49,468 nucleotides of DNA. Origin: a virus. Each line of letters opens with the position of its first letter. Position 1 is the first letter of the stretch. A program made the position numbers and the translations under genes. Where the stretch lies: positions 1-49,468 of the IMG/VR virus record IMGVR_UViG_3300045885_000151. The stretch is one strand, 5' to 3'. The notes under the pieces are model-generated. The model had not been told where the DNA came from and made no database searches. It saw nothing but the letters and a program-made list of their open reading frames with translations. Of the stretch, positions 32,245-40,832 are shown piece by piece.

Positions 32245-32274
32245 GCCGGGGCGGATGGTCCGCCCCGGCCTTTT
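32245..32274 (+). terminator. Strong intrinsic terminator after the capsid gene
   Basis: GCCGGGGCGGA (32245-32255) pairs with TCCGCCCCGGC (32259-32269) around TGG, and TTTT follows at 32271. Partial termination here would give more capsid than tail mRNA. Confidence 0.85.
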
Positions 32275-32288
32275 CCTGGGAGACGGAC

Positions 32289-32774
32289 ATGGATTTTTGT
32301 ACAGCGAAGATCTCGCTCGGCGGCGACGATCGCAACATCATGACGCGCGACCGCTTCAACCCGGTGTCCTGGCCGGAGATCGAGATCATTCGCCTCATGC
32401 ACGGCGAGCAATCGGTCAGCGAGGTGTCGCCTTTCGTGAGGGTCAACCAGGCTCCCCGCGCCGAGCGCGAGCGCCTGGCGCTGATCTATGGCGAGGCGCC
32501 GCTCATGCAGTGCTGGGGCGGCAAGAACCCTCCGCACGAGATGGAGGCGCCCGGCGAGTTCGAGATGCCGAAGAGCCCGACCTGGCTCAACCCGATCACG
32601 GGCCGCGTCGTCGGCCAGGTGTTCCCTTTCGTGCCGCCGACGAACCAGGCCGAAACGGTCGGCGACATGAGCAAGGATCCGGCGCCGGTCGGCGAGAACG
32701 ATACCGCGGTCGAAGGCGAGGAAGACGACTTCGGCGGCGATCAGATGCGAGTGCCGGCACGCAGGAAGAGGTGA
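32289..32774 (+). CDS. Hypothetical head/neck protein, 161 aa
   Basis: Starts MDFCTAKISLGGDDRNIMTR. Residues 20-75 (WPEIEIIRLMHGEQSVSEVS onward) look globular and the C-terminal 45 residues are acidic and disordered, ending in a basic RVPARRKR. Placement between capsid and adaptor suggests a head-completion or decoration protein. TGGGAGACGGAC precedes the ATG. No family recognised. Confidence 0.65.
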   Translation: MDFCTAKISLGGDDRNIMTRDRFNPVSWPEIEIIRLMHGEQSVSEVSPFVRVNQAPRAERERLALIYGEAPLMQCWGGKNPPHEMEAPGEFEMPKSPTWLNPITGRVVGQVFPFVPPTNQAETVGDMSKDPAPVGENDTAVEGEEDDFGGDQMRVPARRKR

Positions 32775-32780
32775 TCCGCC

Positions 32781-33479
32781 ATGCGCACCGAGCTGCTCTC
32801 CGTCATGGTCAAGAACCTCCGAGCGGAGGCCGGCCACGCGCTGTCGATCGCCCAGGGCGTCAACCAGTACGAGACGCTGAAGTATCTGCTGGCGCGCACC
32901 CAGGAGGAGTTGTGGACGGCGTTCGTCTGGCCCGACCTGGTGGTGCGCGCCGACGTCGCCACCATCGCCGGTCAGTACATCTACCCGTTCCCGACATCGC
33001 CGGTCGGCATGACCTACGACATGGTCCGCGAGACGTGGACGGCGCAAAGCAGCTCGGATAGCTGGAGCCTGGTCAGCTACGGCATCGACGAGGATTTCAT
33101 CAAGCCGGGCAGCGGCGAGAATACGGTGCGCGGCGACAGCATCTCGGCCTGGGATGTCTCCGGCCCCGACAGCTTCCGCGTCTTCCCGACGCCCGACACC
33201 AGCTCCGGCTGGGTCCGCTTCAAGGGGCAGCAACAGCTCGCCGCCTTCGCTGCCGATTCCGATCGCTCGACGCTCGACGCCACTGCGATCGTGATGATGG
33301 CGGCCGCCGAGCTGCTCGCCCGCGCGAAAGCCGAGGACGCGGCCAACAAGATGCAGAAAGCGCAGCGGCACCTGACCAAGCTGCTGGGCAACAAGATCAG
33401 CGCCAAGAACAAGATCACGACGCTGGGCGCCGGAGCACCCGCCAGGCACCTGCGTGATCCGCTCGCTTACGGGACATGA
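32781..33479 (+). CDS. Head-tail adaptor protein candidate, 232 aa
   Basis: It starts with helices (MRTELLSVMVKNLRAEAGHA onward, LKYLLARTQEELWTAF), then a beta-rich middle (ADVATIAGQYIYPFP, SFRVFPTPDTSSGWVRF) and C-terminal helices (ATAIVMMAAAELLARAKAED, QKAQRHLTKLLG). This helix-beta-helix order and the position after the capsid resemble podovirus gp11/gp4-type adaptors (tail tubular protein A-like) that sit under the portal. The next gene overlaps by four bases. Confidence 0.68.
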   Translation: MRTELLSVMVKNLRAEAGHALSIAQGVNQYETLKYLLARTQEELWTAFVWPDLVVRADVATIAGQYIYPFPTSPVGMTYDMVRETWTAQSSSDSWSLVSYGIDEDFIKPGSGENTVRGDSISAWDVSGPDSFRVFPTPDTSSGWVRFKGQQQLAAFAADSDRSTLDATAIVMMAAAELLARAKAEDAANKMQKAQRHLTKLLGNKISAKNKITTLGAGAPARHLRDPLAYGT

Positions 33480-34951
33480 CGTACCAGATCATCGACAACT
33501 TCGCGGCCGGGCTCGACACCCGCAAATCGCCGCTGACGAGCCCGCCTGGCACGCTGACGCAGCTCGTCAACGCAGCCGTCACGCCGGGTGGCGAGATCGC
33601 CAAGCGTCGTGCCTTCGTCAACATCGCCAACGTCGCCGGTACGTTCGGTCTCGCGGCGACCGCGGCCAACATCTACGTCTTCGGCAAGAACGTCGCGCCG
33701 ACGCTGCCGACCTGGCCGATGCCGGCCGGCACTGTCGGCCTCAAGGGCATGAAGGTGCCCAACACTGACGCGACGATCCAGCAGATGGACTACGACGTCT
33801 TCGACGGCCGCATCTACCTGGCTTGTCGAACCGGCGGCGGTGCGCCACCGGCGGCGCCGACCGCGGCGCAGAACCCGCACTATTACGAGGATCTCACCGG
33901 CGGCTCGTCCACGCTCACCGAGGGCGGCGGCAAGGGCTATTACGTCCGCACCTTCGACACCAAGATCTACACGGTGCTCGGCAAGAACCTGAACTACTCC
34001 TGCGTCGGCTCGCCGCTCAAATGGATCGACGGCAATGTGGGTGGGGTCGACTATGTCGGCGCCGGCTTCAACAACCTGGCGACCCAGGATGCGTCGGCCG
34101 AGATCCTGACCAGCCTGGAGGTCTACTACGACCAGCTCGCCGTGTTCAGCTCGCAGTCGGTGCAGATCTGGGCGGTCGACCCTGACGATTCCAAGAACCA
34201 GTTCGTGCAGCTCCTGCGCGCCGCCGGCACGCTCGCGCCGCGGTCGCCGCTGCAATACGGATCCGGCGACGTGCTCTATCTCGACCAGTCCGGCATCCGC
34301 TCTCTGAAGGCCAAGGACAGCTCGAACAGCGCCGCCGTCAGCGACATCGGCTCGCCTGTCGATCCGGTCGTCCAGGCGCTCGTGCTGGCCCAGGGGCAGC
34401 CGTACATGAACAAGGCGATCGCGCTGCTCGAACCGAGCGTCGGTCGCTTCTGGATGGTGTTCGAGGACCGCATCCTGGTGCTCAGCTACTTCCCAGGACC
34501 GAAGATCACCGCCTGGTCGGAATACACGCTGCCGGAGCTGGGCGCGGCCAAGGTTGCGCACGTCGTCACCTGCAACGGCCGGATCTTCATCCGCGACACC
34601 GCGGACAACATCTGGATCTTCGGCGGCATCACCGGCAACGAGTTCAACAACTGCGGCGTGAAGGTGAGATTGCCTTACCTGGACGGGAAAAAGCCGGGCC
34701 ATAAAAAACAGTTCAGCGCGATCGACGCGACGGTCAGCGGCACCTGGACGATCAAGATCAGCTTCGACTTCAACAACCCCGACGCCGAGGAGCTGATCGC
34801 CACGATCAGCGTCCCGACCTGGAATGTCGGCGCCGGCGAGCTGCAAGGCTACGACAGTCATTTCTCGTTGCGGTTCGAGAACAACGACACGCTCGCCGCG
34901 ACGCTCTCCAATTGCGCAGTCCACTACGAGATGGCGGACGACAAGACATGA
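33476..34951 (+). CDS. Tail nozzle/tubular protein candidate, 491 aa
   Basis: It begins YQIIDNFAAGLDTRKSPLTS and GTLTQLVNAAVTPGGEIAKR, wording typical of the proteins that follow the adaptor in small podovirus-like phages. The rest is beta-rich with repeated aromatic-Asp turns (DYDVFDGRIYLACRTGG, YYDQLAVFSSQSVQIWAVD, EDRILVLSYFPGPKI), which suggests a propeller-type nozzle or DNA-stabilising protein closing the tail. It overlaps its neighbours by four bases on each side. Confidence 0.7.
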   Translation: MTYQIIDNFAAGLDTRKSPLTSPPGTLTQLVNAAVTPGGEIAKRRAFVNIANVAGTFGLAATAANIYVFGKNVAPTLPTWPMPAGTVGLKGMKVPNTDATIQQMDYDVFDGRIYLACRTGGGAPPAAPTAAQNPHYYEDLTGGSSTLTEGGGKGYYVRTFDTKIYTVLGKNLNYSCVGSPLKWIDGNVGGVDYVGAGFNNLATQDASAEILTSLEVYYDQLAVFSSQSVQIWAVDPDDSKNQFVQLLRAAGTLAPRSPLQYGSGDVLYLDQSGIRSLKAKDSSNSAAVSDIGSPVDPVVQALVLAQGQPYMNKAIALLEPSVGRFWMVFEDRILVLSYFPGPKITAWSEYTLPELGAAKVAHVVTCNGRIFIRDTADNIWIFGGITGNEFNNCGVKVRLPYLDGKKPGHKKQFSAIDATVSGTWTIKISFDFNNPDAEELIATISVPTWNVGAGELQGYDSHFSLRFENNDTLAATLSNCAVHYEMADDKT

Positions 34952-35400
34952 TCACGGTCAACGAGCCGACGTGGGATGATCTCCTCTACGTGGGCTCGTG
35001 GATCTGTCCCGCCGATCGCGAGGAGCTGGCGCAGACGCGAGACCCCGACGACTACGAGAAACTCGCACACGATGCCTGGGAGAGCCCCTACAAGCGCGTC
35101 GTGCTCGCCGACGCTGTTCCGGTCATGTGTTTCGGCGCGAAGCTCCTGGACCCCTCCACGGCCATTGTATGGGGGTTTAAAACGCCGAGGGCGGTGCCCG
35201 CTCTGCGGGCCGCGACAAAACACATCCTTCGCGTTATGATCCCGACCCTGCGCGCCGGCGGCGTTCGCAGCGCGATGTGCCTGGTTCACCCGGCGAACAT
35301 CGTCTCACAACGCTGGCTCTCGCATCTGGGCTTCGACCTCAGAGCCACTCTTCCGGAAATTGGCACCGGGCTCCTGCTCTTTCGACGGGACGATCCCTGA
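34948..35400 (+). CDS. T7 gp13-like (DUF2833/GNAT-fold) protein, 150 aa
   Basis: MITVNEPTWDDLLYVGSWIC, followed by ADREELAQTRDPDDYE, matches the start of T7 gp13-type internal virion proteins. The middle and end have the strand-helix order of a GNAT fold (VMCFGAKLLDPSTAIVWGF, then AATKHILRVMIPTLRAGGVR and VSQRWLSHLGFDLR). T7 gp13 is needed for infectious particles, but no enzymatic activity is established. ATGA and TGATG overlaps join it to both neighbours. Confidence 0.7.
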   Translation: MITVNEPTWDDLLYVGSWICPADREELAQTRDPDDYEKLAHDAWESPYKRVVLADAVPVMCFGAKLLDPSTAIVWGFKTPRAVPALRAATKHILRVMIPTLRAGGVRSAMCLVHPANIVSQRWLSHLGFDLRATLPEIGTGLLLFRRDDP

Positions 35401-35903
35401 TGCTCGATCGGGTCCGCCACAGGCTCTACCGCGACGCCGTCGAGAAGTACGAATTCCGTGTCGCCACGCCCGAGGATGTGGATGGTCTGGTCGCCTTGTG
35501 GCCGGAGCACTGGGCCGAGGCGAACTACCACAGCAGGGGCATCGAGCCGGACGAGGATCGCTACCGCGATTGGCTCGCCAACAAGATCGAGTACGGGCTG
35601 GGCGTGTTCGTGATGGCGCTGCTCAACGACGTGCCGATCGGCTTCTTCGCCTACACGCTGGATCACAATTTCTCGGTGAAGCCGGTCGCCGTGATGGGCA
35701 CTTTCTACGTCAGGAAGGAGCACCGCCGCTCGGCTGTGCCGGCGATGCTGTTCGAGCTGGGGGTCGACCTGGCGAAGGCTGACGGCGCTTGCGCCTTCCA
35801 CGCGCCGATCACGTCCGAATCGTTGGCCAGCCGATCGCTGGAGAACAGCTTCAAGAAGCAAGGGTTTGCCGTCATCGGCACCATGATGGGAAAGGGACTG
35901 TGA
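35400..35903 (+). CDS. GNAT-like N-acetyltransferase domain protein, 167 aa
   Basis: GNAT order: N-terminal EFRVATPEDVDGLVALWPEH, central strands FVMALLNDVPIGFFAYTLD and VAVMGTFYVRKEHRRSAVPA (the RRSAVPA turn takes the place of the acetyl-CoA loop), then a helix and ESLASRSLENSFKKQGFAVI at the end. It may be a virion-associated relative of the preceding gp13-like protein or a true acetyltransferase acting on the host. The TGATG overlap couples it to the gene before. Confidence 0.7.
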   Translation: MLDRVRHRLYRDAVEKYEFRVATPEDVDGLVALWPEHWAEANYHSRGIEPDEDRYRDWLANKIEYGLGVFVMALLNDVPIGFFAYTLDHNFSVKPVAVMGTFYVRKEHRRSAVPAMLFELGVDLAKADGACAFHAPITSESLASRSLENSFKKQGFAVIGTMMGKGL

Positions 35904-35904
35904 G

Positions 35905-36807
35905 ATGGGTGGCAAGTCTGACGACAGCAGCTCGCGCCGGATGATCGCAATGCAGGAGGAAGAGGCGCGCGAAGCCAGAGCGAAAGAGGCTGCCCGCAAG
36001 AAGCGCATCGACACCGGGCTGTCGAAGATCAAGGCCGCCTTCCACGGCACCGAGGGCAAGAAGACCGTCGCCGGCAAGGCGACCAAGCTCGCCGAGGGCA
36101 GCCTGCCGGCCGGCTACAAGATCCAGGAGATCGGCGGCACGCCGGCGACCACCAAGACGGTCCAGACCAACGACGAGCGCACCGGCAGGAACATCAACAA
36201 GACCGTCATGGTGCCAGGCAAGGCCGGCAAGAAGGTGGTGATCGGTCCTGACGGCAAGCAGTACGCCCTGGGCAGCACCGTCACTCCGTCGAGCGTCGTC
36301 GGCACCGGACAGTTCACCGGCGGGCCGGAGGATTTCCTCAAGGAGTACGAGCAGGGCTACCTGGCCAACTACCTGCCGCAGGTGGCGCAGAAATTCAAAG
36401 AGGCGAAGGACGAGACGACCTACGCCCTGGCTCGCGCCGGCACACTCAATTCGCAGGCGGCTGCCGACGAGCTGGCCAAGCTGATCGAGCAGAACAAGCT
36501 CAACGAGGCCGACGTGAAGACCAAGGCCAGCGAGGCGGTCGGCTCGCTGCGCGGGCGCCTGGCTGACGAGGAGGCCAAGGCGACGTCGCAGCTCTACTCG
36601 ACCGAGAACCCCGAGGTCGCCGCATCGAACGCTCTGCACGCCGTCCAGAACATCACCGCGGAGGAGCCGAGCACGACACCGCTGGGCGCGATCTTCGACG
36701 TGGCGGCGATCGGCGGCGCCAACTACCTGCGCGGCGGCTCGAACAAATACTACCGCGACAAGTACGTGCCGGGGAACCAGCCCGGCGGCTACGTCGTGAC
36801 CGCTTGA
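35905..36807 (+). CDS. Putative internal virion protein, 300 aa
   Basis: The N-terminal 50 residues are a highly charged helix (MQEEEAREARAKEAARKKRI). A polar, Lys/Thr/Gly-rich middle follows, then helical sequence (about 140-240, FLKEYEQGYLANYLPQVAQK onward) and a Gly/Tyr-rich end. Its position just after the gp13-like genes and its helical, Ala/Lys/Glu-rich make-up fit an ejected core protein. No family recognised. Confidence 0.6.
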   Translation: MGGKSDDSSSRRMIAMQEEEAREARAKEAARKKRIDTGLSKIKAAFHGTEGKKTVAGKATKLAEGSLPAGYKIQEIGGTPATTKTVQTNDERTGRNINKTVMVPGKAGKKVVIGPDGKQYALGSTVTPSSVVGTGQFTGGPEDFLKEYEQGYLANYLPQVAQKFKEAKDETTYALARAGTLNSQAAADELAKLIEQNKLNEADVKTKASEAVGSLRGRLADEEAKATSQLYSTENPEVAASNALHAVQNITAEEPSTTPLGAIFDVAAIGGANYLRGGSNKYYRDKYVPGNQPGGYVVTA

Positions 36808-36817
36808 GGGGGCGACG

Positions 36818-37624
36818 ATGTGTGACCCGGTAACGCTCTCGATTGCATCCACCGTCGTCGGCGCCGCCGGCTCGGCGATGAACGCCATGGGCCAGGCCAA
36901 CGCCCAGAAGAAGCAGAAGCAGGAGGTCGAGATCTGGCAGGAGAAGCAGCGCGCCAACCGCAACGCCGAGAACGTCCGGCAGGAGGCGATGCGCAAACAG
37001 GCCGAGGCTGGCCGCCAGAAGGGCGTGGAAGACATTTCGATCCAGTCCCAGCAGGAGAGGCAGGCAGCCGAAGAAGCGCGCCTGGCGGCCTCCCTGGCCG
37101 GCGACAACCCCGAATCCGATGCGGGGGTAGAGTCGGGCGGCGTGCCGCTGTCGGTCGCCGACACCTCGCTGCTGTCCGGACAGCAGGCCGGCGACGCCAC
37201 CTTCCAGGAGGCGGCCGCCAAGAAGATCGGCGAGGCGACATCCAATGCGCGCAAGCGCATCGCCGCCATGGCCAAGGTCGCCAGCTACGGAGGCACCGCC
37301 GGCGGTCTCGCCACGACCAACAAGGAGGCGCTGGCGAGATCCGGCGCCGCGATCGACGCCCAGAACGAATTCCGGAGAGGATCTCTTGGCGCTTTCGGCC
37401 TGGAGCGCGCGGTCGAGCCGGTGCAGGTGCAGTTCACGCCGTCGCCGCTCGCCAACATCTTCTCGGCTGCGCTGTCGGCCGGCGCGCAGGGGCTCGGTAA
37501 TGCCTACGGCAACCCGTTCATGGGCAACCCGAACCCGACCTATCCCCAGGCGCCGGTGCCTGTCCCGATGCCGCGCCCGGTCCACCGCACTTCGCCGATG
37601 GAGAGGTTCGGAGGGATCTTCTAA
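36818..37624 (+). CDS. Internal virion protein, T7 gp14-like, 268 aa
   Basis: It begins MCDPVTLSIASTVVGAAGSA, a hydrophobic Gly/Ala-rich helix typical of gp14-type ejection proteins, followed by a long charged coiled coil (about 28-90, QKKQKQEVEIWQEKQRANRN onward). The C-terminal part is Pro-rich (NPTYPQAPVPVPMPRPV). In T7, gp14 enters the outer membrane at the start of infection. TAATG overlap with the next gene; GGGGGCGACG precedes the start. Confidence 0.7.
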   Translation: MCDPVTLSIASTVVGAAGSAMNAMGQANAQKKQKQEVEIWQEKQRANRNAENVRQEAMRKQAEAGRQKGVEDISIQSQQERQAAEEARLAASLAGDNPESDAGVESGGVPLSVADTSLLSGQQAGDATFQEAAAKKIGEATSNARKRIAAMAKVASYGGTAGGLATTNKEALARSGAAIDAQNEFRRGSLGAFGLERAVEPVQVQFTPSPLANIFSAALSAGAQGLGNAYGNPFMGNPNPTYPQAPVPVPMPRPVHRTSPMERFGGIF

Positions 37625-38937
37625 TGGCGATCATGGGGGTCCACATCAACGGCGGGGGCCAGAACAGCATCAGCACGTCGCTGGGCGAGGAGCTGGCCAA
37701 GTCGATCTGGGGCGACCCAGAGCTGGAGATGAAGCTGGCGCTCCAGCGCCAGGAGTATGAGAACACCGCCTGGCAGCGCCGCAAATGGGACGCCGAGATC
37801 GCTGCCAACCAAGCAGCGACGGAGAAGCTCGCGGCCGAGGCAGCCGACCAGGCATACCAGACGCGGGAGCGTCAGAACGCGGCCGGCATCATCGCCGACC
37901 AGCAGGCGGGCCTGCTCGAACCGCCGGTGCCGGTCGAGATCTCGCCGGCGCATACCGAGCTGCCGGCGACGGTCGACCTCGACACGCCCTACGGTCGCTA
38001 TGCCGGCGGCGGGAACATCGGCGAAGAGTTGCCGATGAAGCCTGGCGTTCCCGAAGTCGCGATCCCGCAAGATCCCAACACGCCGTTCGGCATCATGCAG
38101 CTCGGCGAAGGCGCCGGCATATCGCTGCCGGCAGTGGGCGGCTTCGGCTCGCCCGAACGGCCGGACATGCCGGTGCCGATCGAAGTGCCGGCTGAGATGG
38201 GCGTCCCGCCGGACAAGCAGGCCGCCTACGAGCGCGACGTCGCCGCGATCAGGGCGCGGGTGAAGGCAGCCATGGCCATGGGCCAGTCGGCGACCGACAT
38301 CGCCAAGGGCATGGGCATCAGCGAGGGCGCCGTCAGGATGCTGTCGTCGGATCCCGAGCAGCAGGAGCTGGGCAAGTCGCTCTACGGCGACACCAGGCCG
38401 GCGGCCGCGGCCGGGCCGAACGCTTCGCCCTACCTCAAGGGCGAGCTGGACATGCGCAAGCAGATCGAGGGGCTCGATGCCTACAAGAAGCTGTCCGCCG
38501 TTGTGCCGGTCTATCTCAGCATGTTGAAGTCCTCGGGCGGCCCGCTCGACCAGGCCGCGTTGCTCGACCTGGTCTACGGTCTGGCGACGGCGGAAGATCC
38601 CGGCTCGGTGGTGCGCGAGCAGGACAGCCTCCAGGTCAAGCGCATCGGCGGTCTGTCCGGCGAGCTGCAAGGTGTCCTCGGCTATCTCACCGGCGACAAC
38701 CCCATCACGCCAGAGATCGTCGCGAAGATCATGCGCATCGCCCACAATCGCGTCGGCTCGTACAAGGCCGCCTACGACCACCAGGCGAGGGACTACATCG
38801 ATATCGCGACGCGCAGCGGCTACGACGTGCGCAACGCTGTCCCGACGTTCCCTGACATCGTCGCGCCGCCGCCGCTGGTCGACCCGAAGGCTGCGGCAGA
38901 GGACGACGCCAAGTACGGCGGCACGGGAGGTCAGTGA
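37624..38937 (+). CDS. Putative internal virion protein, 437 aa
   Basis: The helical N-terminus (about 20-90, GEELAKSIWGDPELEMKLAL onward) is followed by a Pro/Gly/Ile-rich segment (about 95-195) that is likely extended. A helical C-terminal half includes an HTH-like stretch (ATDIAKGMGISEGAVRMLSS, about 221-240) that may be structural. It is flanked by gp14-like and large ejected-protein candidates, so an ejection-apparatus role is likely. Translation is coupled on both sides. Confidence 0.6.
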   Translation: MAIMGVHINGGGQNSISTSLGEELAKSIWGDPELEMKLALQRQEYENTAWQRRKWDAEIAANQAATEKLAAEAADQAYQTRERQNAAGIIADQQAGLLEPPVPVEISPAHTELPATVDLDTPYGRYAGGGNIGEELPMKPGVPEVAIPQDPNTPFGIMQLGEGAGISLPAVGGFGSPERPDMPVPIEVPAEMGVPPDKQAAYERDVAAIRARVKAAMAMGQSATDIAKGMGISEGAVRMLSSDPEQQELGKSLYGDTRPAAAAGPNASPYLKGELDMRKQIEGLDAYKKLSAVVPVYLSMLKSSGGPLDQAALLDLVYGLATAEDPGSVVREQDSLQVKRIGGLSGELQGVLGYLTGDNPITPEIVAKIMRIAHNRVGSYKAAYDHQARDYIDIATRSGYDVRNAVPTFPDIVAPPPLVDPKAAAEDDAKYGGTGGQ

Positions 38938-40832
38938 TGGCGGAAGACCTCACTCAGCTCCAGGAGATGCGCGACAAGGCCGCCGCGGCCGGCGACCAGG
39001 CCGCGGTCGATCGCTACGACCAGCGCATTCGAGAGGCGGGCGGCGGATCGACCTGGAGCGATTCCTTCAGCGAGATCCTGCCGGCGCTCGGCACCGGCGT
39101 GCAGTTGAACGCGGAGAGCTACGCCGGTCTTCCTGGCGACGTGGAGAGCCTCTACCGCGCCGGCCGCCGTGTTTCGAATAAATGGGGCGGCGCCTCGCCG
39201 GAAGAGCTGGCAGCGCAGCGCGAGGCCGACGCCGCGGCGCAGACGATGCCGACCACCGAGGACGTCCACCAGGGCGTCACCCAGCTCGCCGCCAACATGC
39301 CTGCGGTCGTCTCGGCCGAGAGCGGCCTCGGTGCATATCGAGCTGCCATGGAGCCGGTTGAGCCGTGGCAGCCGAAGACCGGGCTCGGCCGCTTCCTCCA
39401 GACCGGCGTGTCGATGATCGGTCCCGGCGCCATCCGCCACCTCGGTCGCAACGTCATCATGCCGTGGCTCGGCAGCGAGATCGGCGCTGAGGTCGGCGCC
39501 ACGTTGGGGCCGGAGGAAGAGCAGTTGCTGTCGGCCGGCGGCGGCCTCGGCGGCGGCCCCCTCGACGAGGCCGGCAGGCGGGCAGCGACGCGCCAGCTCA
39601 GCGGCGGTCCCCTGTCGGACGAGCGAGTGCGGCGCCTGCAGACGCTGCAGCAGGAGCGCATCCCGGTCACCGGCGGCCAGGCGCTCGACAACATGGGCTT
39701 GAAGAAGCTGGAGGTCGGACCCTTCGCCAATCGGCCTGCCGCGATCAAGGATCAGCAGCTCCGCGCCTACACCAACGCTGCGCTGCGCCGCGTCGACCCC
39801 AACATCACGATCGACATCGCCGACGACGTGACGATGACGGCGCTTCAGGACCGCTTCGGCGGCGACTACGACAACCTGGTCCGCGACAATAACGGCGTCT
39901 TCATGGACCCCGGCTTGCAGAACGACCTGATCAACATCGGCGTCGCGCACGAGCGCGCGATGGGCGGGCCGGTCAACGATTCCGTCAGTCACTTCTACGC
40001 CCGCATCGTCGATGCCGCTCAACAGAACGGCGGCGTCATCCCGCCCGACATCTTCCAGCAGATCAACAGCGAGATGTCGCAGGAGATCAAGCGCCTGCGC
40101 TCCTCGCCGCAACACGGCATCATGGTGCAGGCGCTGCGCGAGATGCGCGACGGCATGTACGATTCGCTCACCCGCAACGGCCAGCCGCAGATCGCCCAGC
40201 GCGCCCAGGATCTCGCTCGCAGCTACCGCAACTTCAAGATCATCGAGAAGTCTCTGGTCGGCGCCTCCGGTGAAACCGGCCTCGGCTTCATCACGCCGGA
40301 GAAGCTCGGCCAGGCTGTCCGCCAGGCGGAGGATTCGGCGAGCTACACGCAAGGCCGCGGCGACTTCGACGACCTGGTGAAAGCAGGAGCCGCCCTCACG
40401 GCGATGCCGAACTCGCAGACCGCGGGCGGCATTCTCCCCTACATGGTCGGCGGCGCACTCGGCGGCGCCGTCGCTGATGCCGGCCGCCAGGCTCTGGAAG
40501 GCAACCCGCTGACGGCAGGGGTGACGCTCGCCACTGCGGCGGGCGGGGCGGCGGCGCCGTTCGCAACCAGCAGCTATGTCGCCTCACGCCCGGTGCGCAC
40601 CTCGATCGTCAACCGCGCGACCGGCACGAACCCCGCCTTTTTCTCGCCGATGCAGATGCCGCCGGTCTTCGGCATGTCGCAGCGCGGCCTCGACGGCCCG
40701 GTGCCGGTCGAGATCCCGCCGCAAGAGGACGAGAAGCAGTCGATGCTCGGCAACGACTACCCGGTGCCGGTCGACCTGGTCGACCCGGCTGACGTGCTCG
40801 CCAGGAGAGGGCTGCGCTATGGCCGAGTATGA
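38937..40832 (+). CDS. Putative internal virion protein, 631 aa
   Basis: The N-terminus is helical (MAEDLTQLQEMRDKAAAAGD). A Gly/Glu-rich linker lies near residues 180-220, and residues 225-470 are a long helical region with many Gln, Arg and Asp. A hydrophobic Gly/Ala segment (about 495-545, TAGGILPYMVGGALGGAVAD and GVTLATAAGGAAAPFATSS) could insert into membranes. The end is Pro-rich (PVPVEIPPQEDE). ATG at 38937 was chosen over a GTG at 38934: TGATG overlap and GGGAGG upstream. Confidence 0.65.
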   Translation: MAEDLTQLQEMRDKAAAAGDQAAVDRYDQRIREAGGGSTWSDSFSEILPALGTGVQLNAESYAGLPGDVESLYRAGRRVSNKWGGASPEELAAQREADAAAQTMPTTEDVHQGVTQLAANMPAVVSAESGLGAYRAAMEPVEPWQPKTGLGRFLQTGVSMIGPGAIRHLGRNVIMPWLGSEIGAEVGATLGPEEEQLLSAGGGLGGGPLDEAGRRAATRQLSGGPLSDERVRRLQTLQQERIPVTGGQALDNMGLKKLEVGPFANRPAAIKDQQLRAYTNAALRRVDPNITIDIADDVTMTALQDRFGGDYDNLVRDNNGVFMDPGLQNDLINIGVAHERAMGGPVNDSVSHFYARIVDAAQQNGGVIPPDIFQQINSEMSQEIKRLRSSPQHGIMVQALREMRDGMYDSLTRNGQPQIAQRAQDLARSYRNFKIIEKSLVGASGETGLGFITPEKLGQAVRQAEDSASYTQGRGDFDDLVKAGAALTAMPNSQTAGGILPYMVGGALGGAVADAGRQALEGNPLTAGVTLATAAGGAAAPFATSSYVASRPVRTSIVNRATGTNPAFFSPMQMPPVFGMSQRGLDGPVPVEIPPQEDEKQSMLGNDYPVPVDLVDPADVLARRGLRYGRV

